Shown in pieces: positions 8,255-16,684 of a stretch of 64,000 nt of DNA. The notes under the pieces were generated by a model. That model had not been told where the DNA came from. It made no database searches and saw only the letters and a program-made list of their open reading frames with translations. This DNA is from Pollutimonas sp. M17. GTDB lineage: Bacteria; Pseudomonadota; Gammaproteobacteria; Burkholderiales; Burkholderiaceae_B. How positions within the stretch are numbered: the stretch's first letter is position 1; each line of letters begins with the position of its first letter. The position numbers and the translations under genes are program-made. The DNA lies in NCBI RefSeq assembly GCF_025836975.1, contig NZ_CP107548.1, positions 1,116,001 to 1,180,000 on the forward strand, written 5' to 3'.

Positions 8255-9466
8255 TTATTTTTTTATGAACTTGCAGGTGGATTCAGCCAACGATGCGTAG
8301 ACTTGATCGCCCGGCAGCTTCTTGACCACCTTGTAGTAATCCCAGGGACGCTTGGATTCGGAGGGTTTCTTGACTTCCATCAGGTACATGTCGTTCACGA
8401 CGCGGCCGTCTTCGCGCACCACGGCGTTATGTGCGAAGAAGTCGTTGACCTTGTTGGACTTCATCCATTTCATGACGGTGTCGGCATCGTCGGTGCCGGT
8501 TTCCTTGACGGCCTTCAGATAGTAGGATGCCGCGGAATAATCGCCCGCCTGCAGGAAGGACGGCATGCGGTTCATCTTCTTGAAGAAGCGTTCGCCCCAT
8601 TTGCGCGATTCCTCGTCCTGGTCCCAGTACCAGGCCGAAGTCAGGTTCATGCCCTGGGTGGCGTCCAGGCCCAGCGCGTGGATGTCGTTGATGAACACCA
8701 GCAGGCCGGCCAGCTTCATGGTCTCGGTGACGCCGAATTCCTTGGCGGATTTGACCGAGCTGATGAAGTCGCCGCCCGCATTGGCCAGGCCCAGGATCTT
8801 GGCGCCCGATGACTGGGCCTGCACAAGGAAGGATGAGAAGTCGGCCGTGCCCAGCGGAACCTTCACGTCGCCCACGACGGTGCCGCCGGCTTTCTTGACG
8901 ACTTCGCTGGTGTCGCGCTCGAGCGAATGGCCGAAGGCATAGTCGGCCGTCAGGAAGAACCAGGACTTGCCGCCTTCGTCCACGATGGCCGAACCCGTTC
9001 CGCGAGCCAGCGCGATGGTGTCGTAGGCATAGTGGATGGTGTAGGGAGAGCACTGCGAATTGGTCAGGTTGGACGAGCCCGGGCCGATGGCGATGAAGGG
9101 TTTTTTCTTTTCTTGCGCCACGGCCGCCATGGCCAGCGCCGTAGCCGAGTTGGTGCCGCCGAGAAGCATGTCGATCTTGTTTTCGTCGAACCAGGCGCGG
9201 GCGCGAGACGAGGCGATGTCGGCCTTGTTCTGGTGGTCGGCGATCATGAATTCGATCTTCTTGCCGTTGATCTGGCCGCCCGCGTCTTCGATGGCCATGC
9301 GTACGGCCTCGCCGCCGCCGGCGCCGTCGATGTCGGAATAGACGCTGGACATGTCGGTGATCATGCCGATGCGGATGACGTCGTCGGATATGCCTGCGGC
9401 CTGGCCCGGGATGGCAAAGCCTAGGCCCGCCAGAGCGAACGCGACCGATAGGGTACGCAATTTCAT
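8255..9466 (-). CDS. Liv-type ABC transporter periplasmic substrate-binding protein (cluster 2)
   Basis: A 403-residue periplasmic-binding protein with a signal peptide of about 24 residues (ending PGQAA). The mature start DDVIRIGMITDMSSVYSDI and the NKADIASSRARAWFDENK segment are typical of the family that annotation pipelines label branched-chain amino acid or aromatic/urea-type binding proteins. It is clearly paralogous to the orphan binding protein at 60536-61747: both share a GKSWFF-x-T/V-x-DYAFGHSL block and a VQAQSS/LQAQSS block. It lies within an operon with complete permease and ATPase genes. The substrate cannot be inferred. Confidence 0.87.
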   Translation of the reverse strand: MKLRTLSVAFALAGLGFAIPGQAAGISDDVIRIGMITDMSSVYSDIDGAGGGEAVRMAIEDAGGQINGKKIEFMIADHQNKADIASSRARAWFDENKIDMLLGGTNSATALAMAAVAQEKKKPFIAIGPGSSNLTNSQCSPYTIHYAYDTIALARGTGSAIVDEGGKSWFFLTADYAFGHSLERDTSEVVKKAGGTVVGDVKVPLGTADFSSFLVQAQSSGAKILGLANAGGDFISSVKSAKEFGVTETMKLAGLLVFINDIHALGLDATQGMNLTSAWYWDQDEESRKWGERFFKKMNRMPSFLQAGDYSAASYYLKAVKETGTDDADTVMKWMKSNKVNDFFAHNAVVREDGRVVNDMYLMEVKKPSESKRPWDYYKVVKKLPGDQVYASLAESTCKFIKK

Positions 9467-9522
9467 GAGGTGAGTCTCCTTGTTGTTGTACCGGTTATGC
9501 CGGCGGATAGAGGGGTATGAGG

Positions 9523-10236
9523 TTACACGCCCAGCAGCGTGTTCAGGGTGTCTTGCTTGGCGGCCAGCTCGGCCGCGGCGAACTGCTCGACGATCTGGCC
9601 ATGCTCCATCACGTAGAACCGATCGGCCAGCGGCGCGGCAAAGTGAAAGTTCTGCTCGACCATCACGATGGTGTAGCCCTTGGCCTTGAGCGCCGTGATC
9701 ATGCGGCCCAGCGCCTGTACGATCACCGGGGCCAGCCCCTCGGAGATCTCATCGAGCAGCAGCAGGTTCGCCCCGGTGCGCAGGATGCGCGCCACCGCCA
9801 GCATCTGCTGCTCGCCCCCCGACAGGCGCGTGCCCGGCGAGTGCCGGCGCTCGTGCAGGTTCGGAAACATGTCGTAGATCTCGGCCAGCGACATCCCCCC
9901 GCCCAGCGTCTCGCCCACCACCGGCGGCAGCAGCAGGTTCTCTTCGCAGGACAGCCCGGCAAAGATGCCCCGCTCCTCGGGGCAGTAGCCGATTCCCAGG
10001 TGCGCGATCCGGTACGTGGGCAGCCCGATCGACTCGGTCCCCTGGATTCGGATCGAGCCCTTGCGCGTGCCGGTCAGCCCCAGGATCGCGCGCAGCGTGG
10101 TCGTGCGCCCCGAGCCGTTGCGCCCGAGCAGCGTGACCACCTCGCCCTTGGCCACATTCAGGTTCACCCCGTGCAAGACGTGCGATTCGCCGTACCAGGC
10201 GTGCACATCGCTCAGTTCCAATGCGGTCGCGCTCAT
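9523..10236 (-). CDS. Liv-type ABC transporter ATP-binding protein, LivF family (cluster 2), with Arg in Walker A
   Basis: A 237-residue ATPase, normal LivF length. The signature LSGGEQQ and Walker B LLLLDEISEGL are intact, and the LLVEQN equivalent reads MVEQNFHF. Odd point: the Walker A motif reads GRNGSGRTT, with Arg (codon CGC) where the invariant ATP-binding Lys is expected. The other three ATPase domains in this window have Lys. Either this site tolerates Arg, or the subunit is hydrolytically weak and its partner LivG (normal Walker A) carries the activity. The start overlaps livG by four bases. Confidence 0.85.
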   Translation of the reverse strand: MSATALELSDVHAWYGESHVLHGVNLNVAKGEVVTLLGRNGSGRTTTLRAILGLTGTRKGSIRIQGTESIGLPTYRIAHLGIGYCPEERGIFAGLSCEENLLLPPVVGETLGGGMSLAEIYDMFPNLHERRHSPGTRLSGGEQQMLAVARILRTGANLLLLDEISEGLAPVIVQALGRMITALKAKGYTIVMVEQNFHFAAPLADRFYVMEHGQIVEQFAAAELAAKQDTLNTLLGV

Positions 10237-11006
10237 GCGTGGGCTCCTTCCAGTTCGCCGCTGGTCGTGCCCATGTAGGCCTGCATGACCTCGGCGTTGC
10301 GTGAGACGGCCTGGTAGTCGCCCTCGGCCAGAACCGCGCCGCGGGCCAGCACGGTGATCGTGTCGGCAATCTGCGAGACCACGTTCATGTTGTGCTCGAC
10401 CATCAGGATGGTGCGCCCGGCGCTGACCTTCTTGATCAGCGCCGTGACCCGGCTCACGTCCTCGTGGCCCATGCCTTGCGTGGGCTCATCGAGCAGCATC
10501 AGCTCGGGCTCCATGGCCAGCGTCGTGGCGATCTCCAGCGCCCGCTTGCGCCCGTAGGGCAGGTTCACCGTGAGTTCGCCCGCGAACTCGGCCAGGTCCA
10601 CCTGTTCGAGCAGCCCGTAGGCCGCCTGGTCCAGGTGCGCCAGCGCCGTGTCGCTGCGCCAGAAGTGGTAGGACTGGCCCGTGGCCCGCTGCAGCCCGAT
10701 GCGCACGTTCTCGAGCACCGTCAGTTGCGGGAACACCGCCGAGATCTGGAACGAGCGGATGATGCCGCGCCGCGCGATCTGCGCCGGCTTCTCGTGCGTG
10801 ATCTCGTGGCCCGAAAAGTGGATCGAGCCCGAGGTGGGCGTCAGGAACTTGGTCAGCAGGTTGAAGCACGTGGTCTTGCCCGCCCCGTTCGGCCCGATCA
10901 GCGCATGGATGCTGCCGCGCCGGACCTGCAGGTTCACGTCGCTCACCGCCACGAACCCGCGGAACTCTTTGAAGAGGTGTCTGGTTTCCAGGATGTAGTC
11001 GCTCAT
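10233..11006 (-). CDS. Liv-type ABC transporter ATP-binding protein, LivG family (cluster 2)
   Basis: A 257-residue ATPase with Walker A GPNGAGKTT, a VxLPYGRKRALEIA signature region (the LivG variant of LSxGQ), Walker B LMLLDEPTQGM and the H-loop VEHNMN. EHNM after the switch, rather than EQN, identifies LivG rather than LivF. I chose the ATG at 11006; a TTG at 11015 would add three residues, and neither start has a strong Shine-Dalgarno. It is the first gene of the operon, about 100 bases downstream of nth on the same strand. A perfect inverted repeat at 11030-11047 lies just upstream. Confidence 0.85.
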   Translation of the reverse strand: MSDYILETRHLFKEFRGFVAVSDVNLQVRRGSIHALIGPNGAGKTTCFNLLTKFLTPTSGSIHFSGHEITHEKPAQIARRGIIRSFQISAVFPQLTVLENVRIGLQRATGQSYHFWRSDTALAHLDQAAYGLLEQVDLAEFAGELTVNLPYGRKRALEIATTLAMEPELMLLDEPTQGMGHEDVSRVTALIKKVSAGRTILMVEHNMNVVSQIADTITVLARGAVLAEGDYQAVSRNAEVMQAYMGTTSGELEGAHA

Positions 11007-11029
11007 ACCCAGCAATGATGGTTTTGGTA

Positions 11030-11047
11030 TTGTTCAGGATTGAACAA
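11030..11047. promoter_or_regulatory. inverted repeat, candidate operator of liv cluster 2
   Basis: TTGTTCA-GGAT-TGAACAA is a perfect 7-bp inverted repeat with a 4-base spacer, 24 bases upstream of the livG ATG. There is no U-tract on either side, so a terminator is unlikely. The size and symmetry suit a dimeric repressor or activator site. The regulator is not identified. Confidence 0.45.
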
Positions 11048-11108
11048 AAGTATGAGAGCAAGCCTTTTAAAACACTATGCGGGTTTTACATAGGTGTCTG
11101 GAAAACCC

Positions 11109-11741
11109 CTAAACCGTCTTGTCCTTGTATTCGCACAGGTCCGCAATCCCGCAGCGCGGGCATTTCGGCTTGCGCGCCACGCATATATAGCGGCCGTGGA
11201 GTATCAGCCAATGATGCGCATCCAGCATGAATGTCTTCGGGATGACTTTTTCAAGCTTACGTTCGACTTCGAGCACGGTCTTTCCCGGTGCGATCCGCGT
11301 TCGGTTCGCGACCCGGAAAATATGCGTGTCGACGGCGATGGTGGCATGGCCGAATGCCGTGTTCAACACGACATTGGCGGTCTTGCGTCCCACACCCGGC
11401 AAGGCCTCCAGCGCCGCGCGATCATCGGGCACCTGGCCCTGATGCCGGTCGATCAGCATTTGGCAGGTCATGATGACGTTGCGCGCCTTGGTCTTGTACA
11501 GGCCTATGGTTTTTATGTAGTCGGCCAGCCTGGCCTCGCCCAGGGCCAGCAGGCCTTCGGGCGTGCCGTGTTCCGGAAAGAATTTGCGCGTGGCCAGGTT
11601 CACCGAACGGTCGGTGGCCTGCGCCGACAGGATGACGGCGATCAGCAACTGGAAGGTGCTGGCGTATTCCAGTTCCGTGGTGGGGCTGGGATTGGCGGCT
11701 TGCAGCCGCTGGAATATTTCGGTGCGTTTTGCGGCGTTCAT
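11109..11741 (-). CDS. nth: endonuclease III (DNA glycosylase/AP lyase)
   Basis: At 210 residues this is the standard length for Nth. It shows the helix-hairpin-helix [12 protein letters not shown] with the catalytic Lys. The catalytic Asp follows in AVDTHIFRV, and a C-terminal C-x6-C-x2-C-x5-C set binds the [4Fe-4S] cluster. It removes oxidised pyrimidines and cleaves at abasic sites. The start at 11741 overlaps the upstream rsxB-like gene by ATGA, the common rsxB-nth pairing in proteobacteria. Confidence 0.95.
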   Translation of the reverse strand: MNAAKRTEIFQRLQAANPSPTTELEYASTFQLLIAVILSAQATDRSVNLATRKFFPEHGTPEGLLALGEARLADYIKTIGLYKTKARNVIMTCQMLIDRHQGQVPDDRAALEALPGVGRKTANVVLNTAFGHATIAVDTHIFRVANRTRIAPGKTVLEVERKLEKVIPKTFMLDAHHWLILHGRYICVARKPKCPRCGIADLCEYKDKTV

Positions 11742-12367
11742 GATTGCTGGCGTCGCGCGCGTGCGCGGGCGAGAGCCTGGGCAATGGCTTGTTGGCGGAG
11801 GGCGGGATCGCTGCCGGCCTGCGTGGCGATGGGCGCCTTGTTGGCCAATGTCCGGGCGGCGAGCGCCGACGATTCGCTGTGCAGGCGGTCCAGCCGGTGC
11901 TGGCGCCGGCGGTGATGGCCGCGGGCCGCGTCGGCGCGCTCCGGTGTCCAGTCGGACTGGGCCGGGACCATGCTGATGCAGTCGACCGGGCAGGGCGCCA
12001 CGCACAGATCGCAGCCGGTGCAGCGGTCGGCAATGACAGTATGCATGAGCTTGTTCGCGCCCACGATGGCGTCGACGGGACAGGCCTGTATGCACAGCGT
12101 ACAGCCTATGCAGTGGGCTTCATCGACCACCGCCGCCATCAAGGGGCCGTGGCGGCCGCAGTCCTCGTCCAGCGGCAGCTCGGGCAAATCCAGCAGCCTT
12201 GCCAGTGCCTGTATGCCTTGCGATCCGCCGGGCGGGCAGCGGTTGATGGCCTCGTGATCCTCGGCGATGGCCTGAGCATAGGGACGGCAGCCTTCATAAC
12301 CGCATTTGGTGCATTGGGTCTGGGGCAGGACCGCATCGATGCGGTCGACGAGCGATGAAGAAGACAT
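11738..12367 (-). CDS. rsxB: RnfB/RsxB-type ferredoxin
   Basis: A 209-residue iron-sulfur protein. An N-terminal CTKCGYEGC motif near residue 20 plus a downstream Cys gives the RnfB/RsxB four-cysteine cluster. Two 4Fe-4S motifs follow ([12 protein letters not shown] and [12 protein letters not shown]). It lacks the N-terminal membrane span of E. coli RsxB, so it is probably a soluble family member; no rnfA/C/D/G/E genes are adjacent. It may pass electrons to the Fe-S protein Nth or have a separate redox role. Odd point: the ATG follows a terminator U-tract by three bases with no Shine-Dalgarno. Confidence 0.8.
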   Translation of the reverse strand: MSSSSLVDRIDAVLPQTQCTKCGYEGCRPYAQAIAEDHEAINRCPPGGSQGIQALARLLDLPELPLDEDCGRHGPLMAAVVDEAHCIGCTLCIQACPVDAIVGANKLMHTVIADRCTGCDLCVAPCPVDCISMVPAQSDWTPERADAARGHHRRRQHRLDRLHSESSALAARTLANKAPIATQAGSDPALRQQAIAQALARARARRQQS

Positions 12368-12369
12368 AG

Positions 12370-12394
12370 AAAAAAAAGGGGCTGCAAGAGCCCC
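12370..12394 (-). terminator. intrinsic terminator after the PHB depolymerase gene
   Basis: GGGGCT (12377-12382) pairs with AGCCCC (12388-12393). A run of seven A on plus (12370-12376) gives the U-tract on the minus strand. It lies between the depolymerase stop (12421) and the rsxB start (12367), and its U-tract runs almost into that start codon. Confidence 0.75.
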
Positions 12395-12420
12395 CGATTT
12401 CAGATCGCGAGCCGGCGCCC

Positions 12421-13644
12421 TTACGCGGCGTGGCGTATGAACTGGGCTATTTTAGGACAAATCGTTTCGCGCCAGCGCCGGCCCGAGAATATGCCGTAGT
12501 GGCCGCAGTTGGGCGCCATATAGTGCTGCTTGCGGTTCTTTGCGATGCCGGAACACAGATCGTGCGCCGCTTGCGTCTGTCCCTGGCCCGAGATGTCGTC
12601 GAGCTCGCCTTCGATGGTCAGCAGGGCAACGTTGCGGATGGCCGACGGATCGACTGTCTGGCCGTCGATTTTCCAGGTGCCGCGCGGCAGGCGGTGTTCC
12701 TGGAACACCGTCTTGATGGTGTCCAGGTAGAACTCCGCCGGCATGTCCAGCACGGCGTTGTACTCGTCATAGAAGCGCCGATGCGCTTCCGCGTCGTCGT
12801 TGTCGCCCTTGAGCAGGTCCATGTAGAAATCGTAGTGCGAACGCAGGTGGCGGTCGGGATTCATGGCCATGAAACCGGCATGCTGCAGGAAGCCGGGGTA
12901 GACCAGCCTGCCGGCGCCCGGGTAGCGCACGGGCACCCGATGGATCAGGTTCGATTCAAACCACGAGTAGGGCTTGGTCGTTGCCAGGCGATTGACCTGG
13001 GTGGGCGATTTGCGCGTGTCGATGGGGCCGCCCATCATGGTCATGCTGCGCGGCAGACAGGGCTCGCCGTTGGCGGCCATGAGCGAAATGGCCGCCAGCA
13101 CCGGCACGGTGGGCTGGCAGACGGAAATGACGTGGACGTCGGGCCCCAGGAAGCGGATGAACTCCTGGACGTAGCGTACGTAGTCATCCAGATGGAAGGG
13201 CCCTTCGCCGGCGGGCACCATGCGGGCATCCAGCCAATCGGTGACGTAGACTTCGTGGCTGGGCAGCAGGGCGCGGACGGTATCGCGCAGCAAGGTGGCA
13301 TGATGGCCCGAAAGAGGGGCAACCAGCAGGACGCGCGGATCATCCCGCTTTGCCTGGTTCAGGCGCTGGAAATGGATCAGTTGGCAGAAGGGTTTCTTCA
13401 GCACCGGCTGTTCCTCAATGGCCACCTGCTTGCCGTCGATGGCGGTGTGCGCAAGCATCCATTGGGGTTTTTCGTAATCCTTGCCGAGGCGGTGCACCAG
13501 TTCGTAGGTGGCGGCGATCTGCCGCGAAACGGGCGTGTAGGCGAAAGGGCTGTAAGGATGCGAAAAAAGCTGCGAGCCCGTATCGGTGAACGCCGCCAGG
13601 GGCGTCAGGAAAGACCGTTGAAGCTCGTGCAGGTCGTACAGCAT
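12421..13644 (-). CDS. phaZ: intracellular poly(3-hydroxybutyrate) depolymerase
   Basis: A 407-residue cytoplasmic alpha/beta hydrolase without a signal peptide. The nucleophile elbow reads VISVCQPTV, with Cys at residue 176 in place of the Ser of ordinary lipase boxes. This is the hallmark of the PhaZa1-type intracellular depolymerases that act on native PHB granules. The conserved N-terminus ([17 protein letters not shown]) and the C-terminal catalytic His region ([15 protein letters not shown]) also match. It mobilises stored PHB to hydroxybutyrate units. It stands alone here, not next to phaC/A/B, and has its own terminator. Confidence 0.9.
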   Translation of the reverse strand: MLYDLHELQRSFLTPLAAFTDTGSQLFSHPYSPFAYTPVSRQIAATYELVHRLGKDYEKPQWMLAHTAIDGKQVAIEEQPVLKKPFCQLIHFQRLNQAKRDDPRVLLVAPLSGHHATLLRDTVRALLPSHEVYVTDWLDARMVPAGEGPFHLDDYVRYVQEFIRFLGPDVHVISVCQPTVPVLAAISLMAANGEPCLPRSMTMMGGPIDTRKSPTQVNRLATTKPYSWFESNLIHRVPVRYPGAGRLVYPGFLQHAGFMAMNPDRHLRSHYDFYMDLLKGDNDDAEAHRRFYDEYNAVLDMPAEFYLDTIKTVFQEHRLPRGTWKIDGQTVDPSAIRNVALLTIEGELDDISGQGQTQAAHDLCSGIAKNRKQHYMAPNCGHYGIFSGRRWRETICPKIAQFIRHAA

Positions 13645-13759
13645 GTATGTCAGCCCCTTGAAAAGGATGTTCTTGTTGGCGGAGCGTAAATCCGTAAGTA
13701 AATGTGCCCAACCACATAAGCTTAATCACAAATCAATGGGCTTGACCAGTTCTTTCCCC

Positions 13760-13787
13760 GCGGCGTCCGCCGGGCGGCGGACGCCGC
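13760..13787. other. strong GC-rich hairpin between fdxA and phaZ
   Basis: The 12-bp perfect inverted repeat GCGGCGTCCGCC pairs with its complement around a GGGC loop. It lies in the 271-base gap between the fdxA stop (13916) and the phaZ start (13644). No U-tract follows on either strand. It may slow or stabilise transcripts from fdxA. The rest of the gap shows no clear element. Confidence 0.4.
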
Positions 13788-13915
13788 CGCAGGAAGAAGG
13801 CCTGACGGTGGGGGCCGCGATATGTTGGGGTTTTGCAACAGGACGGGGCTTCGTGCCCGCCTCGTACCCGTGTGCGGTTTGCCTGGCTTGTGCAGTCGTC
13901 AGGCAAGCCGCGCCA

Positions 13916-14239
13916 TCAGCGTTCCAGATGCTGGAGCTTGTCGGGCAGCCCGTTCCAGTCGTCGGCGTCGGGCAGCGGTTTTTTGGATCGGTTGATCATG
14001 CCGAATTCAGGTGAGAGTTCGGCATTCAGGGCGATGAACTGGACCTGGTCCTGGGGAACGTCTTCCTCGGCGAAAATGGCATTGGCCGGGCACTCGGGCA
14101 CGCAAACCGCGCAATCAATGCATTCGTCCGGATCGATGACCAGGAAGTTCGCTCCCTCGCGGAAGCAATCCACCGGGCAGACATCGACACAATCGGTGAA
14201 TTTGCATTTAATACAGTTTTCGGTGACCACATGAGTCAT
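13916..14239 (-). CDS. fdxA: 7Fe ferredoxin FdxA
   Basis: A 107-residue acidic ferredoxin with N-terminal cysteines at 9, 12, 17, 21 and 25, then a [12 protein letters not shown] cluster motif. This is the arrangement that carries one [3Fe-4S] and one [4Fe-4S] cluster. The C-terminal tail of about 45 residues after the clusters is typical of the FdxA family (Azotobacter FdI-like). It is a small soluble electron carrier. It is monocistronic here, with GGAG-type spacing before the ATG at 14239. Confidence 0.93.
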   Translation of the reverse strand: MTHVVTENCIKCKFTDCVDVCPVDCFREGANFLVIDPDECIDCAVCVPECPANAIFAEEDVPQDQVQFIALNAELSPEFGMINRSKKPLPDADDWNGLPDKLQHLER

Positions 14240-14412
14240 TTGAAGGCTCCTACATCAGACGCCCAGATTTTAACCAATAAATAAAGGCAGGCCCGGATAG
14301 GCCTGCAAGCGACACTGGTTTTGGGCCGCCGCAGGGCCGCCGCCCGGTATATAGTGCCGTCATGGCGTCCGGCGCCTGTGCTATGGTAGATAAAACCCCT
14401 TTCCGACCCGCG

Positions 14413-15588
14413 ATGATAATCACTTCGTTACTCGATACCGATCTGTACAAGTTCAGCATGATGCAGGTGGTGCTGCATCACTTTCCCGCAGCCCAGGTGG
14501 AATACCGCTATAAATGCCGTACGCCCAACATCAACCTGGCCGCCTATCTGGACGAGATCCGCCAGGAAGTCCACGAGCTGTGCCAACTGCGGTTTACCGA
14601 CGAAGAGCTGGACTACCTGCGCAGCCTGCGCTTCATCAAAAGCGATTTCGTCGATTTCCTGGGCCTGTTCCACATGCCTGAAAAGTGCATCAAGGTGTCC
14701 AAGGGAGCGGCGCCGGGCGAGATCGACATCACCGTCAAGGGGCCATGGCTGCACACCATTCTGTTCGAGATACCGGTGCTGGCCATCGTCAACGAAGTGT
14801 ATTTCCGCAATGTGTGCAAGGAGCCCGGCTGGGAAGAGGGCAGGAAGCGCCTGCAGAAGAAAATGCTGCTGGTCACCGACGATCCCGACCTGGCGGACTT
14901 CCGGGTTGCCGAGTACGGCACGCGCCGGCGTTTCTCCAAGGTCTGGCACGAAGAGGTGCTGGTCACCATGAAAGCCCAGATGGGCGTGCACTTTGCGGGC
15001 ACCAGCAATGTCAAGCTGGCCATGAAGCACGGCGTGACGCCCTTGGGCACCATGGGACACGAATACCTGCAGGCCTGCCAGGCGCTGGGCCCGCGCCTGC
15101 GCGATTCGCAGGTCTATGCGCTAGAGGTCTGGGCCAAGGAGTATCGCGGCGACCTGGGCATCGCCCTGTCCGACGTCTACGGCATGGACGCCTTCCTGCG
15201 CGATTTCGACATGTACTTCTGCAAGCTGTTCGATGGCGCGCGCCACGACTCGGGCGATCCTTTCATATGGGGGGAGCGCCTGCTGGCCCATTATGCGGCC
15301 AACCGCAGCGACCCGCGCACCAAGACCCTGGTCTTTTCCGACGCGCTGACCATCCCGCGCGCGATCGAGCTGGCCAAGCGTTTTGCCGGACGCTGCAAGG
15401 TTTCCTTCGGCATAGGCACCAACCTGACCAATGACCTGGGCCACGAGCCCTTGCAGATCGTCATGAAGATGGTCCGCTGCAATGGGCAGCCGGTCGCCAA
15501 GGTATCCGATGCGCCCGAAAAGACCATGTGCGACGATCCGGCCTATCTGGCCTACCTGCGCCAGGTGTTCCAGCTGCCCCCGGCCTGA
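14413..15588 (+). CDS. pncB: nicotinate phosphoribosyltransferase
   Basis: A 391-residue enzyme of the NAD salvage pathway: nicotinate + PRPP + ATP to nicotinate mononucleotide. The N-terminus [18 protein letters not shown], the [11 protein letters not shown] segment with the phosphorylated His, and the GTNLTND loop near the C-terminus are diagnostic. I chose ATG 14413 because the protein then begins exactly at the conserved SLLDTDLYK block; an in-frame upstream ATG at 14380 would add about eleven unconserved residues. It is a single gene, divergent from fdxA. Confidence 0.95.
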   Translation: MIITSLLDTDLYKFSMMQVVLHHFPAAQVEYRYKCRTPNINLAAYLDEIRQEVHELCQLRFTDEELDYLRSLRFIKSDFVDFLGLFHMPEKCIKVSKGAAPGEIDITVKGPWLHTILFEIPVLAIVNEVYFRNVCKEPGWEEGRKRLQKKMLLVTDDPDLADFRVAEYGTRRRFSKVWHEEVLVTMKAQMGVHFAGTSNVKLAMKHGVTPLGTMGHEYLQACQALGPRLRDSQVYALEVWAKEYRGDLGIALSDVYGMDAFLRDFDMYFCKLFDGARHDSGDPFIWGERLLAHYAANRSDPRTKTLVFSDALTIPRAIELAKRFAGRCKVSFGIGTNLTNDLGHEPLQIVMKMVRCNGQPVAKVSDAPEKTMCDDPAYLAYLRQVFQLPPA

Positions 15589-15714
15589 TACTTGCTGATG
15601 CGCCCGATCGGGGCATCCCTCCACGCAAAGCACGCGCTCCCACGAGGATCACGCTGCTTTTCAGGCTTGAACCGTAATGTTTTGATGTGATTTTTCTTAT
15701 TTGGGAGCGCTTAA

Positions 15715-16068
15715 ATGAGTGAAGTGGAACGGGTAAACGTGGAAAAGCGTTTGTCGGATATGGCTATTTTCAATGGCGTGGCGTATCTGGCGGGGCAGGT
15801 TCCCGACGACAGCAAGCAGGACATCCAGGGGCAGACCGCCCAAGTGCTGGCGACCATAGACCGCCTGCTTGCCACGGCCGGTACCGACAAGTCGCGCATT
15901 CTGATGGCCCAGATATTCGTTGCCAACATGAAGGAATTCGATGGCATGAACAAGGCCTGGGACGCCTGGGTCGCGCCGGGCAATGCGCCGCCCCGGGCCA
16001 CAGTCGAAGCGCGGCTGGCCAACCCGGACTACAAGGTCGAGATCGTGGTGACCGCCGCGCTGCCTTAG
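15715..16068 (+). CDS. RidA/YjgF-family protein
   Basis: A 117-residue protein matching the family's usual size (about 115-130). It has the VAYLAGQVPDD start of the fold and the conserved Arg in the RATVEARLANP segment that binds the carboxylate of the imine/enamine intermediate. RidA proteins hydrolyse reactive 2-aminoacrylate-type enamines and protect PLP enzymes; other subgroups act in specific catabolic pathways. The arginine supports a catalytic RidA-like role. It stands alone, convergent with the flavodoxin-like gene that follows. Confidence 0.85.
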   Translation: MSEVERVNVEKRLSDMAIFNGVAYLAGQVPDDSKQDIQGQTAQVLATIDRLLATAGTDKSRILMAQIFVANMKEFDGMNKAWDAWVAPGNAPPRATVEARLANPDYKVEIVVTAALP

Positions 16069-16087
16069 GCGCGGCAGGCTTATGGCC

Positions 16088-16621
16088 TCATAGCAGCAGG
16101 GCGGCCAGCGTGCCCCCCAATGTTGCACAATCCTCCAGCCGGTCTTGGGGCACGATCTTGGGTGCCAGGATTTCCTGCGGCGTCTGTGCGCGGGTGTTCA
16201 CGATAAGCGTGGGCGCAATCTGACGAAGCCGCCAGCCCGTGCAGATCCTTTCCGCCTGGCGGGCCGCGGCGCTGCCGTCGGAGCCGGCCGCGATCATGAG
16301 CGCATAAGGCCGGCCATTCAGGCGGTCGAGCACGGAATAGTAATTGCGGTCGAAGAACTCCTTCATGGCCCCGCTGAGCGCCGCCAGGTTCTCGGGCGCG
16401 CAGAACAGGTAGCCGTCGGCGTCCAGCATGTCGGCGGCCTGCGTGTCGCAAGCCTCTTTCATTACGATATCGAGCGGGCCGTCCGCCCGCAGTTCGTCGG
16501 CCACGGATCGGGCTCCGCGGCTTGCCGCCTGAGCCATCTGCCTGGCCGCGCCGGTACGGGAATGCCATACCAGCAGCAGGGTTTTCTTCCTTGATGAATC
16601 GACCATGGTTTTATGCGCCAA
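16088..16621 (-). CDS. flavodoxin-like NAD(P)H-dependent oxidoreductase
   Basis: A 177-residue protein of the flavodoxin fold. Early strand LLLVWHSRTGAARQMA resembles the FMN-phosphate-binding loop (S-x-T-G-x-x). The mid-protein segment FCAPENLAALSGAMKEFFDR matches NADPH-dependent FMN reductase and flavodoxin_5 families. An in-frame ATG at 16606 (MVDSSRKK) is a possible alternative start. The physiological substrate cannot be inferred. It is divergent from relA with only 63 bases between the starts. Confidence 0.7.
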   Translation of the reverse strand: MAHKTMVDSSRKKTLLLVWHSRTGAARQMAQAASRGARSVADELRADGPLDIVMKEACDTQAADMLDADGYLFCAPENLAALSGAMKEFFDRNYYSVLDRLNGRPYALMIAAGSDGSAAARQAERICTGWRLRQIAPTLIVNTRAQTPQEILAPKIVPQDRLEDCATLGGTLAALLL

Positions 16622-16684
16622 CGCGTCCCGGACACGTTAGTATAGAGGCGCTGGAACTTACGACATTTTCGCCGCCGTCGCCTC

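Noticed and set aside
14287-14306. GCAGGCC/GGCCTGC hairpin with a T-rich tail on minus, between fdxA and pncB
   Set aside because: No minus-strand gene lies upstream to be terminated; it may be part of the fdxA leader, but evidence is too thin.
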